The notes beneath the pieces are model-generated. The model was not told the origin of the DNA, made no database searches, and was given only the letters and a program-made list of their open reading frames with translations. From Alligator mississippiensis (lineage: Eukaryota; Chordata; Crocodylia; Alligatoridae), in NCBI RefSeq assembly GCF_030867095.1, contig NC_081824.1, positions 391,482,829-391,546,828 of the forward strand: a stretch of DNA of 64,000 nt, read 5' to 3'. Both the position numbers and the translations under genes were made by a program. Below are positions 43,545-54,743 of this stretch, in pieces (positions within the stretch are counted from its first letter, which is position 1; each line of letters starts with the position of its first letter).

Positions 43545-43696
43545 TGATTACACATCATACAAAGGTGAATCACCTCCTGTTGTGTTATTAAGTTTTAACA
43601 ACAAGTTGTGAGAAAGGCAAGAGGTGGTAGTCACCTACCAGTTAAATCAGGTCAGGGGGTAATTAGTATCTTGCACCAACCCCTGACCCACCCACA
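43545..43696 (+). repeat. Right terminal repeat of Ty3/Gypsy-like relic
   Basis: 152-bp partner of 40504-40663, beginning TGATTACACA and ending CCCACA. Divergence between the two copies is considerable, so the insertion is old. No matching target duplication flanks the pair. Confidence 0.75.
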
Positions 43697-46445
43697 TTGA
43701 GGTTTCTTGTTGAAACATAGATTTTAATGTAAGTACGATTTCATACGTCAAGCCTATTTTCGTTAGTGCTGAATTTTTCCTTATTTGTTTAGAAAATCTG
43801 AGCAGATCACACACACCTCCAGTTTTTCATTGTTCAGGAGTTGCATTGTTTTTGGATGTTCTTGGTCTATAAGTTGTTGAAAACTGGCTTATTACTAACA
43901 TTACTCTGTACTGAGAAGTTCTGTAGTATCAATTTCTTCATAAGTTGTATTACTAATTAACATGGCATCAACTGAAATTTACAATTGATTCTACCATTTT
44001 CTCTCCATCAAAATTAAAGCTAAATTTTAAGTGAGTCACAAGAATGCTAGTAAAAATCTCTGGAAGGAATCAATCATTCAAGTGAGACAGGGTTTGCCCC
44101 TTCTCCTCACTTATCTCTAAATTTTGCTCAGAAAGTCCTTACGCCATGATTACAGCTCTGGCACAAAGCAACCTCCCCCATTGCTCGTTGGGCTTCCTGG
44201 ATGCTCCAACAGTCTCCTGTAGGCAATGGTACAACCTTAGTAAAGAAAAGCAAAGGGTTAGGAGCAAAATGCCTTACATTATCAATTCCTGAATGTGGTT
44301 GTAAAACAAACTGTATACACTGGTCTTAGTGCATCGTGTCCTCTAGTCTGCTTAGTCACAGACCTTTTCTTCCTGTTGCATCTTTTCTTTTTTGATTGGA
44401 TAGGCTCCTTCAAAGGCAGGAGCTAGTGCAACTAAAGCAGTTGAGCATCTCCATCAGACAGAAATGAGAGGACATATTTTTGAAACTCTGCTCTATATAC
44501 TATTCTTAAGAAGATGATATCCCCCCTTTCCTCCCTAATACATTAATTATATATAGAAAGAGATGGAAATCACATTCTTAAAATTGATTTGGAAAAAGCT
44601 CCAGAAAGCATACTGAAAAAAAATACATTTCTATATAGAATGGATTGTGTGACATCCTGAAGAAGCCCTGCCTACCCCCATTTCTAACATCTATATTGTG
44701 ATTTACCCCCTTTCTATTCTGTCACCTTCTGTCTTAGCATTGTGTTTGAGAAGATTTATTCAAATTGTGTGAGCGAAAACTAACTGCAGATCTTCAAAGG
44801 AGACAGACTATAACTTGGTTTCTTTGGCTGTTTGAACCTGAATTACTATAATGACTGTAGGAGAATTATTTTCTTTTAAATGAGCAAATCTGACATGAAC
44901 ATCAAAGGGGAAGTAAATACATGTAATAAAGCGATCATTTTTCTTTTTCTCTCCCTAAATGATTTATTTTATCCCTAGAAACACCAACAAATGTTCAAAG
45001 TTCTAGATATTTAAATAGGTACCAAGATGTCTGAAGTCATAATCCTTGCTTTGCCAGTTCGTTGAAAAATTGCTGACCTTATAAAAATCTATGTTCCTTT
45101 TCACTTTGATAACAGCTTTTGCTGTCCACAATATGTATTACAGCAGTGAATCCATCAAGGGTCACTAATTGCTGCTACATGTGTTTTGATACAAGTAGTA
45201 CAGAAACCATTTTCTACAGGAATTTTTCTGTATAAACTCCCATATGCATTTTATTCCAAACAGGAATTAAAAGGTTTTGTTCCCTTCCATTATGGACCGT
45301 GTTTTAATAATTACATTTCACCAGTTAGTGTTTTATGAAGCACGATGAAATCTAACTGGCAACTAATATAACAGGTCTAGTTTGCCCTCAGTACACTATC
45401 TTAAAGCCCATTAGCATTTGTGGGAATTATATGCACAATGTGCAGGGAGAAAATATCCTTAAGCAAGTGAAAACTGAGAATACCGTATATACTTGCTTTG
45501 TCTAATCCAGTTTAAAATTTTTACAGCAGTACCTTATATCAACTGAAGTTTGTTAGACAGCAGGGAGACTAATAAAAAATATGATGTATAAATAGGCTAA
45601 AACAAAGAAATGAGCAAAGACCCTTCACATTAACTAGGACATAATCTACAGATGTTCCTCAGTTGGTAGAAAACAGATTTCCACACAGCAGTTACATACA
45701 ATACAAATGTTTGCACAAAATCCAGCTGGAATAATATATAAAGCCATCTCAAGATTAGAAGCATTATGAGAAAGCCACTGAATAGAAGATGGCTGACTGA
45801 AGTTGCTGGCCATATCCTAAGCAATAGCTCCAATGGAGTATCTAGGATTTTGAAAATGGGGCTGAAGATGGCATCGTGCATGATCACATGTAACACAACT
45901 TCCATTTTTCTGCAGTTAAAGAGAAACTGAAAGTTTTCCTAATAGCTAGAGGTCTAGGACTATGTTATTCAGTTTAAGACTGAAACAAAACAAACAAACA
46001 AACACCCCCCCCCCAGAAAAACCTTTTATTGTAATTTGCATTAATCTTCTATATAAGATATGTATAAAAACACAACAAACTAAGCAAAAATAATCAAAAT
46101 ATGCTGTTCCTTAGTCCTATTTTCATTATACTTGTTTTTATCTTTTTCATACTTATAAAACAAAATCAAGCCTTCCTGAGCATCTTGACATCAATGCTTC
46201 ACTGAAAGTTATTTCTGAGTTAATGTTCACCTGAGTTAATATTTCTACACCTGGATCAGTGTTTCTTGATAGAGTTTAAAACAATCTGCAGGGCTATGAA
46301 ATAGGAACTATATTGCCAGGAGCAGCAAACAGACAGCAGAATTGCAGAAGAAAGGATAGCTTGATTAGGATCCTTTGGAACCATCAAATACCACTAGGAA
46401 GGAGAGAGAGTCATTAACACCTAAGGAATGAAGAGATTAGAAGGT
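43697..46445. other. AT-rich intergenic stretch
   Basis: No gene was recognised. The hydrophobic minus-strand frame at 45630-45905 has no homologue that I know. A C-run (CACCCCCCCCCC) follows (AAAC)n at about 45987-46014. Mixed-composition blocks near 44930-45420 might be conserved non-coding DNA, but nothing proves it. Confidence 0.45.
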
Positions 46446-46990
46446 GTAACAGGGCTGGGCCCCATTACTATGGGTATGGGGGAGCCTGAAGAGCCCCACA
46501 ATCTGGGAGCACTTCTACATGACCACCCCAGACCTGGAAGGACTCACTGAAGGCTGAGGATCCAGGTCCAGGGATGTAGTGAGCCTCCCAGCAAGGGAGC
46601 TAATACAGGTATGGTGAATAAGGAAGAGCCGGCCAGCAGGGGGAAGAATAAAAGACACTGAAAGCAGCTTTGAGGGGCGGCTGTATTGGCAAGGCTGCCT
46701 GGAGTTACCAGGGGTCAAGCAACCACCAGGAGAGGCCAAGGGCAAGGTCCCTCATTTGTTTGTTTTGGAGAAGTCCTGTAGGCTCTCTTCAAAGCCTCTG
46801 AAAGATAAGAGGAGACCAGAAGGTGAAGCTTGAGAAAAGCTGCAAGAAGCCAGCAAAGAGCTAAGTAGCAGTTTATTTGTTTAACTTTGCTTCCTTATTT
46901 TACATCTTACAGCCTCCTGGTATTATCTACTAGCTCTACTGCAGCCTAGGCAAGGGCCCTGGAGGGTTCTTAACCAAAGTCAGCAGCAAA
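46446..46990 (+). mobile_element. Candidate solo LTR-like segment
   Basis: A GC-richer block starting TGTAACAGGGCTGGGCC, with a TATA-like GAATAAAAGA near 46645, inside AT-rich surroundings. It ends in purine-rich sequence without a certain boundary. The start, internal promoter-like box and length suggest a solo LTR, but neither a CA end with matching target duplication nor a second copy was found. Confidence 0.3.
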
Positions 46991-48237
46991 AGTAAAAGTG
47001 GTCAGCTCTGCTGGTATGATCAAACATGCCTGGCTATGATCCACCCAGAAGTTACCCATAGCAGTGTACAGAAGGCATCAGGTAGATTATGACAAGCCAT
47101 GAAGTCAAATGATGCCATCACTGCTGCCTGAACAGAAATGTGTCTGTCATTGCCAGGGAGCTGGTCTTAAAGTTTGGGTGGTCTATTGCATCTCCCCCTA
47201 GATCTGCCCCTGAATAGATCCATCTGAATACATTCATTTTAGCTAGAATAGAAGCAGAAATTCATTTTAGTGATGTCATCCTTGAACATTTGTGAATTGG
47301 GAAAGGTTGAAACTCTTATGAAAGACTAAGGATTATCATATAGCCAGCTCGGCTTCCTGACCAAAAGGTTCATAAAAGTATTGGTAAATGTAATAATTAT
47401 ACAATATTTTAAATGGCTACCCACACATTTCAGCTTCTGATGTGTTTGAGATTTGTTTATCATAGTCCTAAGCTTAATTCCATTAAGTAACAGGATAAAA
47501 TAGAGAGGTGTATGAAAGAAATATCAGGTCTAATTTAAAATGAATTTACTCTCAGATAATGAATGGAGATGCAAGACATAATCTAGTGGTACAAATAAAA
47601 GGCTATAAGTTCTATCCTTCAGCTGACTGTTGCTTTTCAATAAGTCACTTAAAATAAATCTGAGACACTCACTTTAGGTTTTTCTGACTTGGGCTTTGGA
47701 GTGTGTGTCTGTGTGTGTGTGTCTGTGTGCGCACTAAAAGTTAGGTGTCTATCCTCAGCTAGATGCTCCAAAGAAACTTAATTGGTTTTCTAAGCTGTCT
47801 ATGTGGTATAACCAATACACAGGAAAAACAAATAAACAACCCCCCCTAACAACTACACATGCTGAGAAGGAAGCTATGAATAGAGTTTATCTGAGATGTT
47901 TTTGAAAAGGACTGGATGATGGGGTGACTAGATGATTTCTTGAGGTTATACGCAGATCTCTTTTTCTGTTATTAAAAAAATGGCGAGTGCAGGAATGGGG
48001 CTGAACTCCCAATACTCTCTGGAGTCTAAGCACCTGAATCAGGGTCACACATTATTTGCTTCTGATCACTCAAGATTCGGAGCCAGGAATCATCTGAGGT
48101 ATGCAGGGCTCACTTGTTTGAACACTTGGACTGATTTTGGAAACTGTACATTACTTCTGCTCCTTTTTTAACTCTTGCCTCTGCATAGGGAACAAGAAGG
48201 TATATCCAACATTATTGCTTCTTACTTCCAGAATCAG
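46991..48237. other. Intergenic sequence with GT microsatellite
   Basis: A (GT)n-type microsatellite with CT interruptions lies at 47699-47732. No gene or named repeat was seen. Confidence 0.5.
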
Positions 48238-49155
48238 AGGCTAGGTGCAGACTTTACACTTCATGTGCTTTAAGCACACAAATTTCGCTTTACAGCCATA
48301 ACATAACAGACATTCACAGCACATAAAGTGCTTTAAAAATGGTGGATCCCACTCTAAATTAATGGTGATTGCATACTAACCTAAAGTGCATTTGGTTAGA
48401 GCACCTTACTAGACACTGTGCCAGATCCAATTAAGAGTTAACTTGAAGCACGATCTCAACCATCTCAGGCAGCATTGCACAGGGCTATGCTCTGACCTTA
48501 TTTCCTCTGCCTGAGTGGCTGGGCAGACCCACCCCCTCATCTGTCACTGACCTGAATCAGTGAGAGCCTCTGATCACAGCTCCACAAACAGCCTGGTGGC
48601 AGGGAGGGAGGGGGCTTCTGCCCCTGCATCTGCTCCAGCCCAGGGTGCAGCTCAGCCCAGCCCAGCCCAGCCAGAGGGGGTTCATCAGGGGAAGGAGTTG
48701 AATTTATCTTCCAGAACCTGCTGCAGGAGCAGCACCTTTCCCCAGCCCCACTCCACCCCACCCCACCCCTGCTAGATGCTGACTGTCAGCAACAGGTGGG
48801 AAGGAGCCCTCCCCTCCCCGCACCATGATGGTCTCCTCACAGCTTGCTGGTCTGGGGTTTGGGGTGGGGACCAGGTTGGGTCTGCATGGCAGGGGGCCTC
48901 CCCCTGCCCACGTGATCTGGCAGTTGCAACCAGAAGCTGCAGAGTGGACTGCTCCAGCTTTTTGTTACTCTGAGAACTGTGGTTGTCGGGGGGAAGGGAT
49001 CCCTTCAGCCACACTTGAAGGGAGCGAGAGGCTGCAAATAGATTTAGACAGACTACAAAAGTGGGCAGATGAGAATAGGATGGGGTTCAGTGTAGATAAA
49101 TGGAGGGTGCTGCACCTTGGGAGAAGGAATCCACAGCATACATACAGGCTGGGGA

Positions 49156-52062
49156 TTCATAGATTCATAGATGTTAGGGTCGGGAAGGGACCTCAATAGA
49201 TCATTGAGTCCGACCCCCTGCATGGGCAGGAAAGAGTGCTGGGTCTACATGACCCCAGCTAGATGCTTATCTAACCTCCTCTTGAAGACCCCCAGGGTAG
49301 GGGAGAGCACCACCTCCCTTGGGAGCCCATTCCAGACCTTGGCCACTCGAACTGTGAAGTTCTTCCTAATGTCCAATCTAAATCTGCTCTCTGCTAGCTT
49401 GTGGCCATTATTTCTTGTAACCCCCGGGGGCGCCTTGGTGAATAAACGCTCCCCAATTCCCTTCTGTGCCCCCGTGATGAACTTATAGGCAGCCACAAGG
49501 TCGCCTCTCAACCTTCTCTTGCGGAGGCTGAAAAGGTCCAGTTTCTCTAGTCTCTCCTCGTCGGGCTTGGTCTGCAGGCGCTTAACCATACGAGTGGCCC
49601 TTCTCTGGACCCTCTCCAGGTTATCCGCATCCCTCTTGAATTGCAGTGCCCAGAATTGCACGCAGTACTCCAACTGCGGTCTGACCAGCACCCGATAGAG
49701 GGGAAGTATCACCTCCTTGGATCTGTTCATCGTGCATCTGCTGATACACAATAAAGTGCCATTAGCTTTTCTGATGGCTTCGTCACACTGCCGACTCATG
49801 TTCATCTTGGTGTCCACTAGGACTCTGAGATCCCTTTCCACTTCCATGCCACCTAGCAGGTCATTTCCTAGGCAGTAGGTGTGCTGGACATTTTTCCTCC
49901 CTAGTTGCAGCACTTTGCATTTCTCCTTGTTGAACTGCATTCTGTTGTTTTCTGCCCACTTGTCCAACCTGTCCAGGTCTGCTTGCAGCTGTTCCCTGCC
50001 CTCTGGTGTGTCCACTTCTCCCCATAGCTTTGTGTCATCTGCAAACTTGGACAGAGTACATTTCACTCCCTCGTCCAAGTTGCTGATGAAAACATTAAAG
50101 AGTATCGGTCCAAGGACCGAGCCCTGCGGGACCCCACTGCCCACACCCTTCCAGGTTGAAACCGACTCATCCACCACGACTCTCTGGGTGCGACCCTCCA
50201 GCCAATTTGCCACCCACCGGACTGTGTAGTCATCCAAGTCACAGCCTCTTAACTTGTTCACCAGAATGGGGTGGGATACCGTATCGAAGGCCTTCCTGAA
50301 GTCTAAGTATACAACATCCACCCCTCCTCCTGTGTCCAGGCGTTTCGTAACCTGGTCATAAAAAAAGACTAGATTGGTCAGGCATGATCTGCCTGCCACG
50401 AAGCCATGCTGGTTTGCCCTCAGCATAATTTGTCCTGCCGGGCTCTCGCATATGTGAGCCTTGATAATTTTTTCAAAGACTTTGCCAAGGATGGAGGTGA
50501 GACTGACTGGCCTATAGTTGCCCGGGTCCTCCTTCCTCCCTTCTTGAAAATGGGGACCACATTGGCCCTTTTCCAGTCCTCCGGGACTTGGCCCGTGCAC
50601 CACGAGCGTTCAAATATTCCCACCAGTGGCTCTGCAATGATGTTGGCCAGTGCCTTCAGCACCCTCAGATGGAGCTCATCCGGGCTTGCCGACTTAAAGG
50701 CATCTAGTTCTTCCAAGTGACTCTGCACCATCTCAGGATCTACGCATGGAAGTCTGGTGCCTTGCTGCTGCCTCTCTACAACTCCAGTGAGAGACTTGTC
50801 ATGCCCCTCGCTTAGGAACACTGAGGCAAATAACTCGTTGAGGAGTTCAGCCTTGTCCCCCCTGTCCGTCACCAGTTGTTTCTGCCCATTTAGCAGGGGT
50901 CCTATTCCTCCCTGGGCCTTCCTTTTACTCCCTATATATCTAAAAAACAATTTCTTGTTGTCCTTTACTTGGGATGCCATCCTCAGCTCCATGGTAGCTT
51001 TGGCTCGTCTAACTGCCTCTCTACAAGCACGAGCAGAGGAGGTATATTCGTCTTTGGTGATCTCTCCCTGTTTCCACTTTTTATGTTCTCCCCTTTTGGC
51101 CCTTAGGCTGCCCTGGATTTCTGTGGTCAGCCAGGGAAGCCTCCTGGCCCCTTTCCCTCTTTTACCCAGCACGGGGATCGTCTCGTTTTGTGCCTGAAGG
51201 ATCGTTTCCTTAAGGCACAGCCACCCTTCTTGGGTTCCCATCACTTCAAAACTCCTACTCTGCAGTGTGTCCTTGACTAATCGCCTGAGTTCATTTAAAT
51301 CAGCTTCCTTAAAGTCTAGAACTTTCACCCTACTAGTTATCTTACCCACTTGACGCCTTATGGTGAATTCTATTATTAGGTGATCACTGTCCCCCAGATG
51401 GCTACCATGTCATCCCCTACCATGTACCATGTCCCCTACCATGTCATCCCCCGTTGCCAATACCAGATCCAGTATGGCATTCCCCCTAGTGGGACCATGT
51501 ACCTCCTGTGTCAGGTGGAGGTCCTGTACACAGGTTAGAAACCTATGTGAGCGGTGGGACTTTGCCGTCTGTGTCTCCCAGCAGATGTCTGGGTAGTTTA
51601 GGTCCCCCATGACTACCGCCTCTTGAGCTTTTATGGTCTCCGTGAGCTGCCTCAGGAGCCCCGCACCTATTTCTTCCCCTTGGTGTGGGGGTCTGTAGCA
51701 GACCCCTACCACCAAATCCCTTTCTCCTTGCCCCCCATGTAGCCTAACCCACAATCCTTCTACTTCCTCATCCTTGGATTCCGTCTTGATGAGGGTTGAC
51801 CTATATTGCTCATTGACATAGAGCGCAACCCCTCCCCCTTTTTTCCCCACCCTGTCCTTTCTGTACAATCTATAACCCTCAATATGTACCGCCCAGTCAT
51901 GGGACGAATACCACCAGGTTTCCGTTAGCCCTACTAAGTCATAGGTGTTTTGTGCAAGCAGGAGCGCTAGTTCATCCTGCTTGTTCCCCATGCTCCTAGC
52001 ATTAGTATATAGGCACTTGAGCCCTGCAACAGGTGCCTTTGCACCTTTCAAGAAGCGAGTTC
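49156..52062 (-). mobile_element. CR1 LINE, 2.9 kb, lacking ORF1
   Basis: The plus strand starts with the reversed tail 'TTCATAGATTCATAGATG'. The minus strand holds almost the whole ORF2, from the start of the endonuclease to the stop. It belongs to the same subfamily as the full-length copy at 14201. It is 5'-truncated near 52062, inside the ORF1/ORF2 junction region. It has a local duplication of 'ACCATGTCATCCCCT' words at about 51405-51450. Confidence 0.93.
49245..52045 (-). pseudogene. CR1 ORF2, nearly complete with few lesions
   Basis: The endonuclease is read from about 52045 down to 51410 ('LYTNARSMGNKQ', 'LTETWW', 'VMGDLNYPDI'), where a short duplication disrupts the frame. The linker and reverse transcriptase start run from 51349 to about 50545. 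A single missing C near 50541 shifts the frame to 50603-49245, which holds 'NYRPVSLTSI', '[11 protein letters not shown]', 'SGVPQGSVLGP', '[11 protein letters not shown]' and the full C-terminal domain. The codon aligned with the stop of the 14201 copy is CAA here (51350-51352). A 3-bp deletion removes one Lys/Asn near 49360. Catalytic residues look intact. Confidence 0.92.
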
Positions 52063-52860
52063 CCTTCTTGAAAGCAGAGAGGCGGAAAGGGATCTCAGAG
52101 TCATTATTGACTCCAAGATGAACATGAGCTGCCAATGCCAGACCGCAGCCAGCAAGGCCAGCCATAATTTGTCATGCATCCAAAGATGCATCTCAAGCCC
52201 GTCCAGAGAGGTGATACTCCCCCTGTGTGTGACTTTGGTCACACAGTTGGAGTACTGTGTCCAGTACTGGGCGCCACACTTCAAAAGGGATGTGGTCAGC
52301 CTGGAGAGAGTTCAGAGGAGGGCCACGCGCTTGGTGAGAGGGCAGCAGGACAGGCCCTACAAGGAGAGACTGAAGGACCTGAACCTGTTCAGCCTCAGCA
52401 AGAGGAGGCTGAGGGGGGACCTGGTGGCTGCCTACAAACTCATCAGGGGAGATCAACAGCAAATAGGCAGAGCCCTTTGCTCCCCAGCACCACCTGAGGT
52501 GACAAGGAACAATGGTAATAAGCTGATGGAGAATAGGTTTAGGTTAGAGATCAGAAGGCAGTATTTTACAGTTAGGGTCGCCAAAATCTGGAATCAATTT
52601 CCCAGGGAAGTGGTCCTTGTCCCTACCTTGGGCAAATTCAAGAGGAGGTTGGATGATCACCTGTCTGGGGTCTTGTGAACCCAGCATTCATTCCTGCCTG
52701 TGGCAGGGGGTCAGGCTAGATGATCTGTTCAGGTCCCTTCTGACCCTAGCTACTATGAAACTATGAAACAAGGGTCCCCATCATAGCTTGCTGGCTAGAG
52801 GGTTGGGGGGGAGGGCCAGTCCAGGTCTGCATGGCACAGGCACTCCCTTCTCTCTCTACC

Positions 52861-53770
52861 TCATAGATTCATAGATTCATAGATGCTAGGGTCGGAAGAG
52901 ACCTCAATAGATCATCGAGTCTGACCCTCTGCATAGGCAGGAAAGAGTGCTGGGTTCAGATGACCCCAGCTAGATGCTTATCTAACCTCCTCTTGAAGAC
53001 CCCCAGGGTAGGGGAGAGCACCACCTCCCTTGGGAGCCCACTCCAGACCTTGGCCACTGTAACTGTGAAGAAGTTCTTCCTAATGTCTAGTCTAAATCTG
53101 GCTTCTGCTAGCTTGCGGCCATTATTTCTTGTAATTCCCGGGGGCGCCTTGGTGAATAAAACCTCACCAATTCCCTTCTGTGCCCCCATGATGAACTTCT
53201 AGGCAGCCACAAGGTCGCCTCTCAACCTTCTCCTGCGGAGGCTGAAGAGATCCAGGTGCCCCAGTCTCTCCTCATAGGGCTTGGCCTGCAAGCCCTTAAT
53301 CATATGAGTGGCCCTCCTCTGGACCCTCTCCAGGTTATCCACATCCTTCTTGAAGTGTGGCACCCAAAACTGCATGCAGTACTCCAACTGCGGTCTGACC
53401 AGCACCCGATAGAGGGGAAGTATCACCTCCTTGGATCTGTTTGTCGTGCATGTGCTGATGCACAATAAAGTGCCATTAGCTTTTCTGATTGGCTTCGTCA
53501 CACTGCTGACTCATGTTCATCTTGGTGTCCACTAGGACTCCGAGATCCCTTTCCGCTTCTGTTCCACCAAGCAGGTCATTTCCTAGGCAGTGGGTATGCT
53601 GCACATTTTTCCTCCCTAGGTGCAGCACTTTGCATTTCTCCTTGTTGAATTGCATTCTGTTGTTTTCTGCCCATATGTCCAACCTGTCCAGTTTTGTGTC
53701 ATCCGCAAACTTGAACAGAGTACACTTCACTCCCTCGTCCAAGTCGCTGATGAAGATATTGAAGAGTACT
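52861..53770 (-). mobile_element. CR1 LINE 3' fragment, 5'-truncated
   Basis: The plus strand starts with three reversed tail units ('TCATAGATTCATAGATTC'). The minus strand covers the ORF2 C-terminal half to just past the FADD box, ending near 'GAAGATATTGAAGAGTA'. A deletion of about 55 bp follows 'FADDTKL' (near 53692), and frameshifts lie near 53490 and 53195. It is the same subfamily as the copies at 13049, 14201 and 49156. Confidence 0.92.
52956..53742 (-). pseudogene. CR1 ORF2 C-terminal fragment
   Basis: Three overlapping frames read from the right. 53742-53476 has 'FKFADDTKL' joined directly to 'DRLDIWAENNRMQFNKEK'. 53501-53199 has 'VLVRPQLEYCMQFWVPHF'. 53189-52956 has 'NNGRKLAEARFRLDIRKN' to the stop. 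The FADD active-site box is kept but the deletion immediately after it and two frameshifts leave no function. Confidence 0.88.
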
Positions 53771-54743
53771 CAGTTCTTGGCACAGCAAGACATGGCTGGG
53801 CGCTCTGCTGCAGCTGCTGGCTGCCCCTGTCAGGAGTCTGGGGCATGGGAAAGGAAGCCCCCCACTGCCAGGTCCCCCCATAGCGGCTTCTTTGGGGCAG
53901 TTAGGCTCAGTCCTGGCCACAGGTAGGGGTCTTTCGCCCCACCCAAGTCTCTTGACAGTAACAGCTGGCACTTCAGGAGGGGCCTGCTGACCTGGTGTTT
54001 TCCCATGCCAGGCACTGGGCCAGGGGAGGAAGCCCCCCATCCCATCCCCCCCAAGACCCCAAATAACAAGTTGTAGGGGGGAGACTTGCAGTGTGGGGGG
54101 GGGGCTCCCATCCCCCAGATGCAGCCAGCAGCAACAATGCAAGTTCTCTGAAACACTTTTTGTCACACTGGGAACTCTAGGATGGGGACATGGAAAAGGA
54201 GGCCCCTGTAGTGTGGGCCCAGCCCTGCCCCCACCAAGACCCAAGCCAGGAAGCTGGGAAGTGGGGAGATGAAAAGCAGTGGGACTCCTTTTTCTACTCC
54301 CTGCACCCCCGATTTGCCAGAGGTCCTAGTGCAGCAAAAGGTGGCACACAAAACTTGTGCTGCTGCTGGCTGCAGCTTGGGGAAGGGAGCCTCCTGCCAT
54401 GAGGACCCACCCACAGCTTGCTGGCTGGGGTGGTGGAGGGGCAGGCTGGATCTGCATGGCAGGAGGGGCTCCTTTCTCCCCTTTGTCCCACCTCAGCCAC
54501 TGCTGACAGTCCCCAGCTGGTGGGGAGGCAGGTGTGGGAGGGGTCACTCTGGCAGCCTCCTGGGAGGCCTGTATTAGCACCCCTGCCAGCTGGCCTTGAC
54601 CAGTACAGGCAGGCACCGAACCCCCCACAGTGGACAGTGCACATCTCTTTGGTTGGAATGCACTATAACTTATAGCACTTTAAGTAAAGAGTAATTGTTA
54701 TCATGGTTTCCACCACAGGCTTTTTGAATGTCTATACTTAGCC

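Larger units (their letters stand above)
40504..43696 (+). mobile_element. Small Ty3/Gypsy-type LTR retrotransposon relic, Gmr1-like gene order
   Basis: The relic is about 3.2 kb between two terminal repeats of about 155 bp. In order it holds a primer-binding site, a short gag-like start (ATG near 40699, with 'QQMQEMMLRILKE'), a foldback insertion, an integrase C-terminal tail, reverse transcriptase, RNase H and an unassigned 0.75 kb before the right repeat. Much of gag, protease and the integrase core is missing. Integrase upstream of reverse transcriptase is the Gmr1-like arrangement rather than the usual Ty3 order. Many stops; long dead. Confidence 0.7.
49020..52678 (+). pseudogene. CR1 ORF2 C-terminal part (second subfamily), interrupted
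   Basis: The coding pieces are 49020-49155 and 52083-52678. The second is open for about 186 codons. It begins at 'MNMSCQCQTAASKA' and passes through 'VTQLEYCVQYWAPHFKRD' and 'RRATRLVRGQQDRPY' to 'FPREVVLVPTLGKF', ending at TGA (52676-52678). One Arg-Pro pair usual before 'QLEYC' is missing. The product would be only the C-terminal accessory domain, without polymerase active site. The long open frame implies moderate age. Confidence 0.85.
49012..52768 (+). mobile_element. 5'-truncated CR1 (second subfamily), split by a minus-strand CR1
   Basis: The plus-strand pieces 49012-49155 and about 52063-52768 are consecutive. The first encodes 'ERLQIDLDRLQKWADENRM' and 'HLGRRNPQHTYRLG'. The second resumes at codons equivalent to 'SLLES.EAERDL' and continues to the stop and the tail 'CTATGAAACTATGAAA'. 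The tail and protein differ from the copies that carry the ATTCATAGA tail, so this is another subfamily. The interruption is the CR1 at 49156-52062. Confidence 0.88.
48238..54743. mobile_element. Second composite: GC-rich inverted-repeat element carrying three CR1 copies
   Basis: Possible termini are 'AGGCTAGGTGCAGAC' (about 48240) and, reversed, 'AGGCTAAGTATAGAC' (about 54727-54741). GC-rich host sequence lies at 48430-49011, 52769-52860 and 53771-54640. It contains the same unit three times: 'AGCTTGCTGG' followed within about 45 bases by 'CTGCATGGCA' (48841, 52785, 54415). This indicates one internally repeated element, interrupted by CR1s at 49012-52768 and 52861-53770. No target duplication was recognised, so the outer boundary is tentative. 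Without the CR1s the host is about 1.8 kb. Confidence 0.45.

Noticed and set aside
45630..45905. Hydrophobic 91-residue membrane protein on the minus strand
   Set aside because: T-rich DNA read on this strand gives Leu/Phe-rich peptides; no homologue is recognised and there is no gene context.
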